49,155 bases of DNA, from positions 1 to 49,155 of the forward strand of contig NZ_JAENWL010000002.1 in assembly GCF_016650095.1 (NCBI RefSeq), read 5' to 3'. This stretch comes from Clostridium sp. (GTDB lineage: Bacteria; Bacillota; Clostridia; Clostridiales; Clostridiaceae). Shown here piece by piece: positions 1 through 9,721 of this stretch. The position numbers and the translations under genes are program-made. Positions within the stretch are counted from its first letter, which is position 1, and each line of letters opens with the position of its first letter. The notes under the pieces were generated by a model. It was not told the DNA's origin. It made no database searches and worked only from the letters and a program-made list of their open reading frames with translations.

Positions 1-2
1 AA

Positions 3-863
3 CTAATCTTTTGTTAATATTACTATAGATACCACTATGACAATACTTCCAATTATAATCCTAGTTGATATTGGCTCTCCAAAAATAAGTATTCCTAGTA
101 TAAGCCCAACAATGGGCTCAAGAGTACTAAAAATTGTAGCCTTAGATGGCCCTACTATTCTAACCCCTTCTAAAAATGCCATTAAAGCCACAACTGTTGA
201 TATGAATGCCAATAATAAAATGGCCACAAGTGCATAAAAATGAATATGCATATTAAAATTGTTAGTAGTAATTGCAGCTATTAACATCACAACAGCAGAT
301 GCACATGAAATATAAAAAGTTAAAACATAACTGTTGATGACTTTAATCTCTTTGAGAGACGCACCTAGAACATATAATGAATATAGTACTGCTGCAGTAC
401 CTGCGAGCATTATTCCATTTAAATTAAAGCTAACACTTCCCATATCAATTAAAATATAAATCCCTACTAAAGACATAACTAAAGAAATAATTTTTCTAGC
501 ATACATTTTTTCTTTATAAAACACAAATGATAACAAAGTAACAATAGCAGGATGCATATATAAAATCATGCTAGACATACCAATACTTATATAATTGTAT
601 GAACTAAATACACATAAAGAAGTAAGTGTATATCCAAACATGCCTATTATTAATACTAAAACCAATTGCCTTCTAGTTAATTTAATTGATATACCTTTAG
701 TTTTGAGATAATAAAGAAGCATAATCGCTGCAAAAAAGAACCTAAGAAATAGGGTGGTATAGGTATTTGCGCCTCCTATATATGATAGTTTTGCTAGTAT
801 TGGCATAATACCAAAAGCAGTAGCAGATAAAATAATATATAAAATTCCTTTTGTTTTTTCCAT
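3..863 (-). CDS. EamA/DMT-family transporter
   Basis: ORF 3..896; ~10 hydrophobic segments and the EamA-style C-terminus 'GPSKATIFSTLEPIVGLILGILIFGEP'. Start refined to the internal ATG (MEKTKG) at 863, preceded by AAGGAGG. Confidence 0.9.
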   Translation of the reverse strand: MEKTKGILYIILSATAFGIMPILAKLSYIGGANTYTTLFLRFFFAAIMLLYYLKTKGISIKLTRRQLVLVLIIGMFGYTLTSLCVFSSYNYISIGMSSMILYMHPAIVTLLSFVFYKEKMYARKIISLVMSLVGIYILIDMGSVSFNLNGIMLAGTAAVLYSLYVLGASLKEIKVINSYVLTFYISCASAVVMLIAAITTNNFNMHIHFYALVAILLLAFISTVVALMAFLEGVRIVGPSKATIFSTLEPIVGLILGILIFGEPISTRIIIGSIVIVVSIVILTKD

Positions 864-897
864 AGTATAATCCTCCTTGTTATCAGGGACATTCAAG

Positions 898-1030
898 TAA
901 ATAACAAGTCAGATACTAGTTTATTTCGCGACATACGACCTCTGCAGAATCTGCTGATAGTATAACTATCAACAGAACCTGCCTCCTAGTCTTTCGCGAA
1001 ATATCCGTCGCATCTTTGACTTGTTATTTA
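898..1030. repeat. Long imperfect inverted repeat / hairpin element (MITE-like or structured RNA)
   Basis: Perfect 13-bp termini TAAATAACAAGTC (898-910) / GACTTGTTATTTA (1018-1030), nested pairing ATTTCGCGA/TCGCGAAAT, and apical CTGCTGATAGT-ata-ACTATCAACAG (951-975). Confidence 0.7.
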
Positions 1031-1177
1031 TTTTCATGCCCCTTATATAAAACATCTGAAAATAATTATCAATATAATAACTACTGAAATTGTACCACCT
1101 TTCTGGAAATATTACATCATTTTATATGAACTAGTAAATTATGGAGCTAATATTTAACTGTTAGCTCTATTATTAAA

Positions 1178-1215
1178 TAAGGCCCTACGATTGCATCCGC
1201 AACCGTAGGGCCTTA
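1178..1215 (-). terminator. Strong hairpin, likely terminator of the minus-strand nitroreductase
   Basis: 12-bp perfect stem TAAGGCCCTACG/CGTAGGGCCTTA just past the CDS stop at 1239; the following T-rich tract is weak. Confidence 0.55.
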
Positions 1216-1238
1216 CAAAAGAACTTTAAAAGCACATT

Positions 1239-1784
1239 TTACTTACCATTATAAGCATTATCCCAAGTGTTTAAAAACACAAAATCCTTTATATCTTTTT
1301 TATCGTTATGCTCCTTGCTTTCAGCAATTTCTCCAATAGGTGTCATGGCAACTACTTTGTAATTTTGTGGAATGGACAAGGTTTTTTTAATAATATCCTC
1401 GTCAATTGCAGCAATCCAACAAGTTCCATATCCCTCATTAGTAGCTGATAAAACAAAATGCTCCATAGCTATGGCACTATCCACTAAATAGAACTCTTTG
1501 TTTTCTACTTCCCCAGAAGCACCTGGGTCTGCTACTACAACTGCAGTCATTGGTGAATCAATTATTGACTGTGCTGCTGAATTATCCTTATTCATTATAG
1601 CTTTAGAAATTTGTTCTAGTTCCCTTTTTTCATCAACTAGAATAAATCTGTAAGAAGTATTATTTTTCCATGAAGGCGACATCATAGCCGCATTAATCAT
1701 TCGAGCTAATTTTTCTCTATCTATTGGGGTATTATTAAATTTTTTAATACTTTTTCTTGTTTGGACTACATCGTAAAATTCCAT
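1239..1784 (-). CDS. Nitroreductase family protein
   Basis: 'MEFYDVVQTRKSIKKFNNTPIDREKLARMINAAMMSPSWKNN' and 'GYGTCWIAA' are typical of FMN nitroreductases. Internal ATG at 1784 has an AAGGAG RBS. Confidence 0.9.
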   Translation of the reverse strand: MEFYDVVQTRKSIKKFNNTPIDREKLARMINAAMMSPSWKNNTSYRFILVDEKRELEQISKAIMNKDNSAAQSIIDSPMTAVVVADPGASGEVENKEFYLVDSAIAMEHFVLSATNEGYGTCWIAAIDEDIIKKTLSIPQNYKVVAMTPIGEIAESKEHNDKKDIKDFVFLNTWDNAYNGK

Positions 1785-1837
1785 ATAATCACGCTCCTTC
1801 ATTTTTAGTATGCGTAATTATTTCTTAAATAATGTAC

Positions 1838-3391
1838 TTATCTTTTTATAATTTTCTTTTTAAATATATCCCACAAATACGTACATTCTTCAATTTTTAA
1901 AAGGTATGTTAGAGCGAAATATAATAGTATTCCTACAGTCGCACATAGAAGTAACATCATTAAGTTTACAATAAAAGTTGAAGCCATATTGATTATAAAT
2001 ATCTTTTTAATAAAGTACACTACAACTCCCATAATAATAGATGCTATAGAAATTTTTCCTACAGTTTTAAGAATAGATCTAAAATTGATTCCCTTAAATT
2101 TCTTATTCATCTGAATTAGCAACATTACGGTGATAATTACAGAGGAAATAGATGAGGATAGTGTTAGTCCAGGCACTGACATATACCTATATAAAACTGC
2201 ACTAAAAACAATGTTTGTTATTACTCCCACCACGCTATAAACCATTGGTGTTTTGGTGTCCTTTGCAGAGTAAAATGCTCTATTTAATATGTCTCGAACC
2301 CCATAAGCTATCATAGTTGGTGAATAGAATATTAATGCTGTAGAAACTAAGTTAACATCACTTACTGTAAATTTACCTCTTAAAAATAATACACTAATTA
2401 TTGGTTTTCTTAATATAACAATTGCAAGTGCTGCTGGTATCATAACTAAATTTATTATATTAATTGATTTAACGAATGATTTCTTATACTCAGCATGATT
2501 ATTTTGAACTATTAAGGTAGACAGTATTGGATATACTATCATAGAAACTGCTACCGCAAAAACTTCGTATGTAAGCAGTGTTACTTTATTTGCAGCTTCA
2601 AGAATTGAAGCTGCTCCTTCATATAAGCCCATTGCAAAGGATCTATTTATAAATAAATTAAATTGCATGGTTGCTGTGCTTATTATTATGGGAATCATTA
2701 ATAAAAACATCTTCTGGAGGTCCTTATTCTTAAGGTTCACTTCTAATTTATACCTGTATCCTAGCTTTTTAAACTTTGGAACATTAATTATGAATTGCAC
2801 AAAAAAAGCTAGTACCGTTGTAATTGCAAAGCCTGTAAGACCAAATTTATCAACAAATAAGCTTAAATAAATTATATATATTAAGCTTGCAGATGCTGCC
2901 ATAGCAGCCGGAATAGAGAATTCTTTGTGAGCTTGAAGTGTTCCTGCCACAATACCTTGAAGAGTTAAAAATAACACTGATAAGAACATTATCCTAAGTA
3001 TTTTCACGGTTTGGGCAAATATAATCGGGTCCTTAGATAAATCGTTTGCAAAAAAATACACTATATAATAGGAACATAATATACCAATCCCAGTGATAAT
3101 TACGGTTAATATCATGGAAACATTAGTCACGTTATTTACAAAACTATTTCGCTCATCTAATTCTTTTGTCTCAATATATTCCGTTAGAATGGGTATTATA
3201 GTAGTACTGAGTCCATATCCTAAACTAGTAAATAGAAATACTACACCAAAACACCATACATATATATCTGTTGAATAAGATGTTCCGAATTTAGCAAACA
3301 TTAAGCTATCGCGTACAATAGCTAGCATCTTTCCAATTATTACAAATAAAATTACAATCATTGAACTTTTTAAAACTTTGTTATCTCTCAT
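1838..3391 (-). CDS. MurJ/MviN-family lipid-linked oligosaccharide flippase (copy 1)
   Basis: ~14 TM segments with MviN-style 'GKMLAIVRDSLMFAKFGTSYSTDIY', 'RDILNRAFYSAKDTKTPM'. Paralogous in style to 13822..15360. Confidence 0.88.
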   Translation of the reverse strand: MRDNKVLKSSMIVILFVIIGKMLAIVRDSLMFAKFGTSYSTDIYVWCFGVVFLFTSLGYGLSTTIIPILTEYIETKELDERNSFVNNVTNVSMILTVIITGIGILCSYYIVYFFANDLSKDPIIFAQTVKILRIMFLSVLFLTLQGIVAGTLQAHKEFSIPAAMAASASLIYIIYLSLFVDKFGLTGFAITTVLAFFVQFIINVPKFKKLGYRYKLEVNLKNKDLQKMFLLMIPIIISTATMQFNLFINRSFAMGLYEGAASILEAANKVTLLTYEVFAVAVSMIVYPILSTLIVQNNHAEYKKSFVKSINIINLVMIPAALAIVILRKPIISVLFLRGKFTVSDVNLVSTALIFYSPTMIAYGVRDILNRAFYSAKDTKTPMVYSVVGVITNIVFSAVLYRYMSVPGLTLSSSISSVIITVMLLIQMNKKFKGINFRSILKTVGKISIASIIMGVVVYFIKKIFIINMASTFIVNLMMLLLCATVGILLYFALTYLLKIEECTYLWDIFKKKIIKR

Positions 3392-3423
3392 GGTACACTC
3401 CATTTTTTATAAATTTTAATAAT

Positions 3424-4527
3424 CTATTTATTAATTTTTAATATGCTTTTATAAATTTCATAATAATTATCCCGAAAATTTTCTATAGTAAAATTATTTA
3501 CAATAATCTTATATAAATTTTCACCTTTTACATTTAAATTACTCTTATCTAAATAAGCCTCTTTCATAGCTTTGTAAATATCTTCATTATTTTGGCTTTT
3601 TATTTTATAACCGCTATTTTCATCCAATATACACTCTAAGTCGCCTACCACAGTATAAATTAACGATTTCTTTACAATTCCTGATTCTAAAACTGTGAGT
3701 GGTGGTGCTCCTCCCTCACTTAAAGAAGCCAAAACACTAACATTAGAAGCGTTTATATAGTCTATTGGATTAGTTACATTACCGGCCATAGTAATATTAT
3801 TCTCAAGTTTTAATTTTACTATTAACGCCTCTAGTTCTGGCCGTAGCTCTCCATCACCAACTAAAAGCAATTTCACATCTTGAAACTCAAAAGTTAACTT
3901 TCTAAAGGCAAGTATAACTTCTTTATGATTTTTTATAGGATGAAATCTTGCAACCATAGCAAATACAAAATCCTGTTCTTTTATTCCAAAATTATTTCTT
4001 ATTTCTTCTGCTGATGTTATAATATTATTTTTTTTAATATCTATACCATTATTTACAACTGATTTGGTTCCTTGAATTTTTTTTTCTTCTAATAGACACT
4101 TCAGGTTATTTGATACGCAAATATAATTATTAAAGCTCTTTAGACCCTTGATACTCAGAGGAGTAAAAATAAAATATTTTAATTTATTATTTAAAAAATC
4201 ATATCTAAAATCACTGTGAACTACTGCTACTGAAGGCACCGTTAATTTACTTTTTAAAATCAAATGCATGAGGAAGGGTTTTGCTCCATGGAAATTTACT
4301 ATACTTATTGAGTTGTTATTTATAAATTCCAGAAGCTCAATGCTATTAAGCTTCTTTGTAAAAAGTTTATAGCTAACATCCATAGTTTTAGCTTTTGAGT
4401 AAAGTGGGCCTTCACCCAAACAACCAATTACATTTTCAAAATTTTTATTGTCTTTGTTACATATGTTTAATACGTGGTTTCCACCACCACCATTATCATT
4501 GCCAGATATTATATGCAAAACTTTAAT
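3424..4527 (-). CDS. Glycosyltransferase, GT4-type
   Basis: 'KVLHIISGNDNGGGGNHVLNIC', 'VARFHPIKNHKEVILAF', 'LLVGDGELRPELEALI', 'LASLSEGGAPPLTVLESG'. Start placed at an ATT codon (4525-4527) 8 nt after AAGGAGG (see findings). Confidence 0.88.
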   Translation of the reverse strand: MKVLHIISGNDNGGGGNHVLNICNKDNKNFENVIGCLGEGPLYSKAKTMDVSYKLFTKKLNSIELLEFINNNSISIVNFHGAKPFLMHLILKSKLTVPSVAVVHSDFRYDFLNNKLKYFIFTPLSIKGLKSFNNYICVSNNLKCLLEEKKIQGTKSVVNNGIDIKKNNIITSAEEIRNNFGIKEQDFVFAMVARFHPIKNHKEVILAFRKLTFEFQDVKLLLVGDGELRPELEALIVKLKLENNITMAGNVTNPIDYINASNVSVLASLSEGGAPPLTVLESGIVKKSLIYTVVGDLECILDENSGYKIKSQNNEDIYKAMKEAYLDKSNLNVKGENLYKIIVNNFTIENFRDNYYEIYKSILKINK

Positions 4528-4583
4528 GTGGATCCCCTCCTTGTGCTTCCCTGTTGTAAATAACAACAGATTTATTTTAACAA

Positions 4584-5303
4584 TTATTTACGTTTATACT
4601 TTTCCTTAATAACCATTAAAATAAATTCAGGTATAGATGATAATCTTTTAAGTCTAAAAGGTTCTTTTGCAACTCTATATAACCATTCTAGTCCCAATTT
4701 TATCATCCACTTAGGTGCACGTTTAAGATTCCCAGCTATGATATCAAAACTTCCTCCAACTCCCATAAATATACTGCAAGGAAGTCTGTCCATGTATTTT
4801 GCTATAAACATTTCTTGCCTTGGACATCCCATTGCAACAAATAAAACACTTGGGCTAACTTTTTCTATTTCCTTTAATATTTCTTCACAATTATCCATTT
4901 CGAAATATCCATCATGACTCCCTAAAATATTTAATTTTCGATATTTAGTTCGTAAATTAATATTGCACATATCCACTGTTTCCTTTGTAGATCCTAACAA
5001 ATATATTCCTTTGTTTTCTTTTTCACATTTTTTCACAATACTGTCCATAAGCTCTACTCCAGCAATTTTTTCTTTAACCGGCCTACCTACAATTTTAGCA
5101 CATATTACCGTACTAATTCCATCCGGAATAATTATAGCATTTTTACTAGTTATACTATCCAATAATACATTGTTTTGTAATCCAGTGAGAAGTACTTCTG
5201 GATTTCCGGAAACAATATGTACTTTTTTAAAATTGTTTATACTTCTAAGCAATTCTTCCATATTATCATTAAAAATTTCATATTGCAAAATTCTTGTTGT
5301 CAT
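4584..5303 (-). CDS. WecG/TagA/CpsF-family glycosyltransferase (GT26)
   Basis: 'IIPDGISTVICAKIVGRPVKEKIAGVELMDSI', 'VAMGCPRQEMFIAKYMDRLPCSIFMGVGGSFDIIAGNLKRAPKWMIKLGLEWLYRVAKEPFRLKR' is diagnostic of GT26. Confidence 0.95.
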   Translation of the reverse strand: MTTRILQYEIFNDNMEELLRSINNFKKVHIVSGNPEVLLTGLQNNVLLDSITSKNAIIIPDGISTVICAKIVGRPVKEKIAGVELMDSIVKKCEKENKGIYLLGSTKETVDMCNINLRTKYRKLNILGSHDGYFEMDNCEEILKEIEKVSPSVLFVAMGCPRQEMFIAKYMDRLPCSIFMGVGGSFDIIAGNLKRAPKWMIKLGLEWLYRVAKEPFRLKRLSSIPEFILMVIKEKYKRK

Positions 5304-5377
5304 AAAACCCCTCCAATAATTTGCATTTTATAGATACCTATATTCACTTTAATGAATTAAGTCCCTAAAGTGACTTA

Positions 5378-6031
5378 TTAATAAGCTCCTTCTTTTTTAA
5401 ATACAGATATTACTGTTAAGAAGAGTATTTTTATGTCTAAAAGGACTGAAAAGTCCACAATGTATTTCAGATCATAAGAAACCGTTTTTCCTAGTTCAAT
5501 TTCTCCTCTTCCACTAATCTGTGCAAGTCCAGTGATTCCTGGCAAAACTAGAAGTCTTTGCTTATAACTTTCTGGATAATACTGTACTACCTCTGGTATT
5601 TCAGGCCTAGGACCTACAAGGCTCATTTGTCCAAACAGAACATTAAAAAGTTGAGGAATTTCATCTAAGCTGCTGCTCCTTAAAAAGTTACCCACCTTAG
5701 TTACTCTGCTGTCTGACTTACTTTGAAATACGAAATTCTCTAAATCATTCGGGTCTATATTAAGTTCTCTTTTACTTTCAGCTTGAACTATCATAGTTCT
5801 AAATTTATATATTGTAAAATTTTCTCCATTTTTACCAACTCTTATTTGTTTAAAAAGAGCAGGTCCTTTTGAGTCTAACTTTATTGCAAATATCAATATT
5901 AGATATAATGGACTTAAAATTATTATACCTATGAAAGACAGAACTATATCCATAAGCCGCTTTATAACAAAACTAATTTTTTTATTTTTTATACATTTAT
6001 TTACATCTATTTGAATAATATTTTTTTGCAT
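5378..6031 (-). CDS. Undecaprenyl-phosphate sugar phosphotransferase (initiating phosphoglycosyltransferase)
   Basis: 'KRLMDIVLSFIGIIILSPLYL', 'YKFRTM', 'SSLDEIPQLFNVLFGQMSLVGPRPEIPE', 'LPGITGLAQISGRGEI'. Confidence 0.95.
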   Translation of the reverse strand: MQKNIIQIDVNKCIKNKKISFVIKRLMDIVLSFIGIIILSPLYLILIFAIKLDSKGPALFKQIRVGKNGENFTIYKFRTMIVQAESKRELNIDPNDLENFVFQSKSDSRVTKVGNFLRSSSLDEIPQLFNVLFGQMSLVGPRPEIPEVVQYYPESYKQRLLVLPGITGLAQISGRGEIELGKTVSYDLKYIVDFSVLLDIKILFLTVISVFKKEGAY

Positions 6032-6088
6032 ATTTACTCCTACCTTTTACCTTAATAAAATATAATACTATTTGATTAAGGTTATTAA

Positions 6089-7351
6089 TTAAATAGTTTG
6101 ATTATCTTTAATGTTTAATAAAGCCTCTACTGTAGCTAACAAAAACCAAAAATAAGTTGTTGCTTTAGGAACAAAAAATAAGTTATCCGATATATTCATA
6201 AATAGAAAAGCAATCATACTCGCCATTACACCCATATAAAATGGTTTATGAAACTTATCTATAGTGGTACTATACAATCTCTTAATTCTAAGTAGCGCAA
6301 TAGTTATTATTCCTAAAAATGAAACTATTCCTATTATTCCTAATTCACTTTGCACTTTTAAATATGAATTATGGGCTGGATAATCTTGATACTCAAAATA
6401 TTTTAATTCCTTATACTTACTTACATATTCATTATATCTAGTAGCGTAATTTCCATTACCAACACCTAGAATAGGATGTTCCTTTATCATCATAATAGCC
6501 GTTTTCCATAGTTTAAGCCGTGATTCATTTTGCAAAGCATTAGGAATATCTTTTGCTCTATCTAAGACTGAAGGTATAAACATTAATACAGTGCCAGTTA
6601 AACCAAAAGGTATTATTAATTTCCAGCTGTACACAACGCATAAAATAATAGCACCAAGAGCAAACCCTAATTGTGCATTTCTAGAATAAGTCATAAATAG
6701 ATTTACAATTAATAATATTGAAATAATTGTATATATGGCCCTATATTTTAATCTTTTTTCATAAATAGATAACATTATGACTGGAAAAATAATCAAGATA
6801 AGGTAGGCTGCATAGGCATTAGGATTATACATCGTAGCAGCAATTTTAATTACCGTATATCCTGATGAATATGCCACAATAAATTTTTCATCAAGGCCCC
6901 ATATTGTAAAATGTTGTATGATTCCGAAAATGCTTAAAAGTAAAGAAGTAAAAATGTAACATTTAAGTAATGTTGTTATAGCTTCTTTAGTATTAAATTC
7001 ATATTTAATTATAAAATATATAAATAAATATGTTAAATATCTAAGGCTTTCTGTTAAAGCCAATGACTTATCTGTTGCATACACCGTTGATACAAGCATT
7101 ATCCCAAATAGAATTGCCATTAAAATACTCAATTTATTTGTAAAAAAGTCAATAATTCCACTGATAAAACGCTTTCTTATATCCCTGCGAAGAACTATAC
7201 CAAAAATATACGAAATTATTAATATTCCTAACATAATATCTGTAATAGGTAAATCTTTATACTTAGTTCCTTCTTGAATTAGTGGCATTATTACTATATA
7301 TATGCACATAAAATAAAGTAGGAGTCCACCTTTATCCTTCACTCTTATCAC
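6089..7351 (-). CDS. O-antigen ligase/Wzy polymerase-like membrane protein (copy 1)
   Basis: Polytopic; 'ILGVGNGNYATRYNEYV...YPAHNSYLKVQSELGIIG' matches the Wzy_C/WaaL loop pattern. Confidence 0.85.
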   Translation of the reverse strand: MIRVKDKGGLLLYFMCIYIVIMPLIQEGTKYKDLPITDIMLGILIISYIFGIVLRRDIRKRFISGIIDFFTNKLSILMAILFGIMLVSTVYATDKSLALTESLRYLTYLFIYFIIKYEFNTKEAITTLLKCYIFTSLLLSIFGIIQHFTIWGLDEKFIVAYSSGYTVIKIAATMYNPNAYAAYLILIIFPVIMLSIYEKRLKYRAIYTIISILLIVNLFMTYSRNAQLGFALGAIILCVVYSWKLIIPFGLTGTVLMFIPSVLDRAKDIPNALQNESRLKLWKTAIMMIKEHPILGVGNGNYATRYNEYVSKYKELKYFEYQDYPAHNSYLKVQSELGIIGIVSFLGIITIALLRIKRLYSTTIDKFHKPFYMGVMASMIAFLFMNISDNLFFVPKATTYFWFLLATVEALLNIKDNQTI

Positions 7352-7382
7352 CTCTCTTATACATACTAGGATATTAATGCTT

Positions 7383-8603
7383 TTATTGTAATTCCATTAA
7401 TATTTTCTCAAGTTTCCTTGTAATAGTATCTCTATTATAATTTTCTTTAACATATCGTCTTCCATTTTCACCTAGTTTTCCTCTAAGTTCTTTATCATTA
7501 TATAGTTTAATTACCGCTTCTGCAATATCTTCTGAATTTTCAGGTTCTACCACTATCCCTGCCTGTGCATTGTTAATTAATCTTTCCGCCTCACCCTTTA
7601 CTGCCATGATAATAGGAACTTCAGAACATAGTGTCTCAAACATTTTAGAAGGTAAAGCGCCCTCAAATAGCTGTAATTTTCTGAGTGGTATAATAGCAGC
7701 ATCCATAGATGCAACTATTTTAGGCATATTAACCTTAGGTTGCAATGGCACAAAAGTTACATTTGTTAATTTTTTTTCTTTCACCATATTTATAAGATCT
7801 TGCTTTTCTGGTCCATCACCTACAAATACAAATTGAATATCTTTTATATCTTTTACAATATCTGCAGCATTAATTATAACTTTCAAGCCTTGAGCAATTC
7901 CATGTATACCTGCGTAGCATAATGAAAATTTATCTTCTATTCCTATTTCCCGTCTAAAGTCTTCATCTCGCTTTTCTTTTTTGAATAGTTCTGTATTTAC
8001 ACCATTAGTTATTAGATGCACCTTATTTTTGTCAAAACCCCTACCAACAATATCATCGAGAATTCCTTGAGTTTGACATGTAACTGCTGAAGCTTTCCTA
8101 TAGCAGAACTCTTCAAGCCATACAGACAATTTTATAAATAATTTATTATTTAACACTCCTAGCTTCACAGCCGATTCAGGCCATAAATCTGATATATTGA
8201 AAATAAATTTAGCTTTCTTAAGTTTAGATAATATATACCCTGACCATCCTAAAAATAGCGGAGGTGATTCTGTAATAATAAAATCTTGCCGTTCTATATA
8301 TTTATACCCTTGAAACACTGATGAAAAAGTAAAGGATAAATAATTTCTTAATCGTTTAGTAAAACTTTTAGATTTTGTAGCATAAATGCTGGTTCTTACT
8401 ATTTTTATTCCTTCAATTTCTTCAAGAAATACCTTTTTACCTTTGTACCCATCAAATATTTCACCTTTTGGATAATTTGGTAATGCCGTTAATATAGTAA
8501 CTTCATGGCCCAATTGTTTTAACCCTTTAGCAAACTCAAATATTCTATTTTGGGGAGCACCCACCTCAGGTGGACAATATTGAGTTAAAAATAAAATTCT
8601 CAT
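7383..8603 (-). CDS. Glycosyltransferase, WbuB-like GT4
   Basis: 'MRILFLTQYCPPEVGAPQNRIFEFAKGLKQLGHEVTILTALPNYPKGEI'; 'FVFVGDGPEKQDLINMV'. Confidence 0.92.
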   Translation of the reverse strand: MRILFLTQYCPPEVGAPQNRIFEFAKGLKQLGHEVTILTALPNYPKGEIFDGYKGKKVFLEEIEGIKIVRTSIYATKSKSFTKRLRNYLSFTFSSVFQGYKYIERQDFIITESPPLFLGWSGYILSKLKKAKFIFNISDLWPESAVKLGVLNNKLFIKLSVWLEEFCYRKASAVTCQTQGILDDIVGRGFDKNKVHLITNGVNTELFKKEKRDEDFRREIGIEDKFSLCYAGIHGIAQGLKVIINAADIVKDIKDIQFVFVGDGPEKQDLINMVKEKKLTNVTFVPLQPKVNMPKIVASMDAAIIPLRKLQLFEGALPSKMFETLCSEVPIIMAVKGEAERLINNAQAGIVVEPENSEDIAEAVIKLYNDKELRGKLGENGRRYVKENYNRDTITRKLEKILMELQ

Positions 8604-8618
8604 GTTTTCACCTCTCCA

Positions 8619-9671
8619 CTACTTGTTTATAATATCTAGTATTTTCTCTGCTGCATGACCATCACCGAAGATATTTTCTTGATCTTTTTCAGGCTTGAAA
8701 CTAACTATACCATTTAATATTTTTTTCTTATCAGTTCCTACAACTATGTTCCAACCATTTTCCACTGTTTCTACCCATTCAGTCTCATCTCTCATTGTTA
8801 CACAAGGCTTCTTCATAAAGAATGCTTCTTTTTGAACTCCACCACTATCAGTTAATATCTTTTTACAATGCAGTTCAAGACTAATCATATCCAAATATCC
8901 AACTGGTTCAATTATTTTTATGTGATTTTTAAATTTAAATTTATAATCATCCATATACTTTTTTGTTCTAGGATGCAATGGTAATACTATTTTTTCTCCA
9001 CTTTCGTTCAAAGCATCAATGATGTTTTTCAGCCTATTAATATCATTAGTATTTTCTGCTCTATGTATTGTTGTTAATATGAATTCTTCATGATTCAAAT
9101 TTAGGTGATCCATAATAGTAGATTTTTCTTTAGATACCTTAGAAAAGTTAATTGTAGCATCATACATTACATCACCTACATTGTACACTCCATTAGTTAA
9201 TCCTTCATTTTTTAAATTTGCAACTGCCGATGGTGTTGGTACAAATAAATATTTTGATAGGTGGTCTGTTAGTATTCTATTCTGTTCCTCAGGCATATTC
9301 ATATTAAAGCTTCTAAGTCCAGCCTCAACATGAGCTACAGGAATCAATAATTTGCTTGCACATAAAGCTCCTGCCAATGTTGAATTTGTATCTCCATAAA
9401 CTAAAACCATATCTGGCTTTTCTTTTAAATAAATCTCTTCTAACTCTATAAGCATAGCACCAGTTTGTTTTCCATGCCCACCTGAACCTACCCCCAAATT
9501 ATATTTAGGTTTTGGAATTTTAAGCTCTTCGAAAAACACTCTCGACATATTTTCATCGTAATGTTGACCAGTATGAACTAAAATTTCTTCATGCTGCTGT
9601 CTTATAATATTTGACACTGCCGCAGCTTTTATAAATTGCGGTCTTGCTCCAATAACGGTTAATAGTTTCAT
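8619..9671 (-). CDS. wecB: UDP-N-acetylglucosamine 2-epimerase, non-hydrolysing
   Basis: 'MKLLTVIGARPQFIKAAAVS', 'HTGQHYDENMSRVFFEEL', 'VYGDTNSTLAGALCASKL', 'HVEAGLRSFNMNMPEEQNRILTDHLS'. Confidence 0.95.
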   Translation of the reverse strand: MKLLTVIGARPQFIKAAAVSNIIRQQHEEILVHTGQHYDENMSRVFFEELKIPKPKYNLGVGSGGHGKQTGAMLIELEEIYLKEKPDMVLVYGDTNSTLAGALCASKLLIPVAHVEAGLRSFNMNMPEEQNRILTDHLSKYLFVPTPSAVANLKNEGLTNGVYNVGDVMYDATINFSKVSKEKSTIMDHLNLNHEEFILTTIHRAENTNDINRLKNIIDALNESGEKIVLPLHPRTKKYMDDYKFKFKNHIKIIEPVGYLDMISLELHCKKILTDSGGVQKEAFFMKKPCVTMRDETEWVETVENGWNIVVGTDKKKILNGIVSFKPEKDQENIFGDGHAAEKILDIINK

Positions 9672-9721
9672 AAAATCCGCTCCTCACTTATTTACAATTA
9701 ATGTTATTAACATATAAAAAG

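Noticed and set aside
37-237. Numerous short plus-strand ORFs (e.g. 37..237, 2667..2870, 4963..5319, 39136..39492, 43430..43618)
   Set aside because: All are antisense shadows of confidently identified minus-strand genes with low-complexity translations.
5344-5373. TCACTTTA/TAAAGTGA inverted repeat between the GT26 and phosphoglycosyltransferase genes
   Set aside because: 8-bp AT-rich stem with a 14-nt loop and no T-run; too weak to call a terminator or operator.
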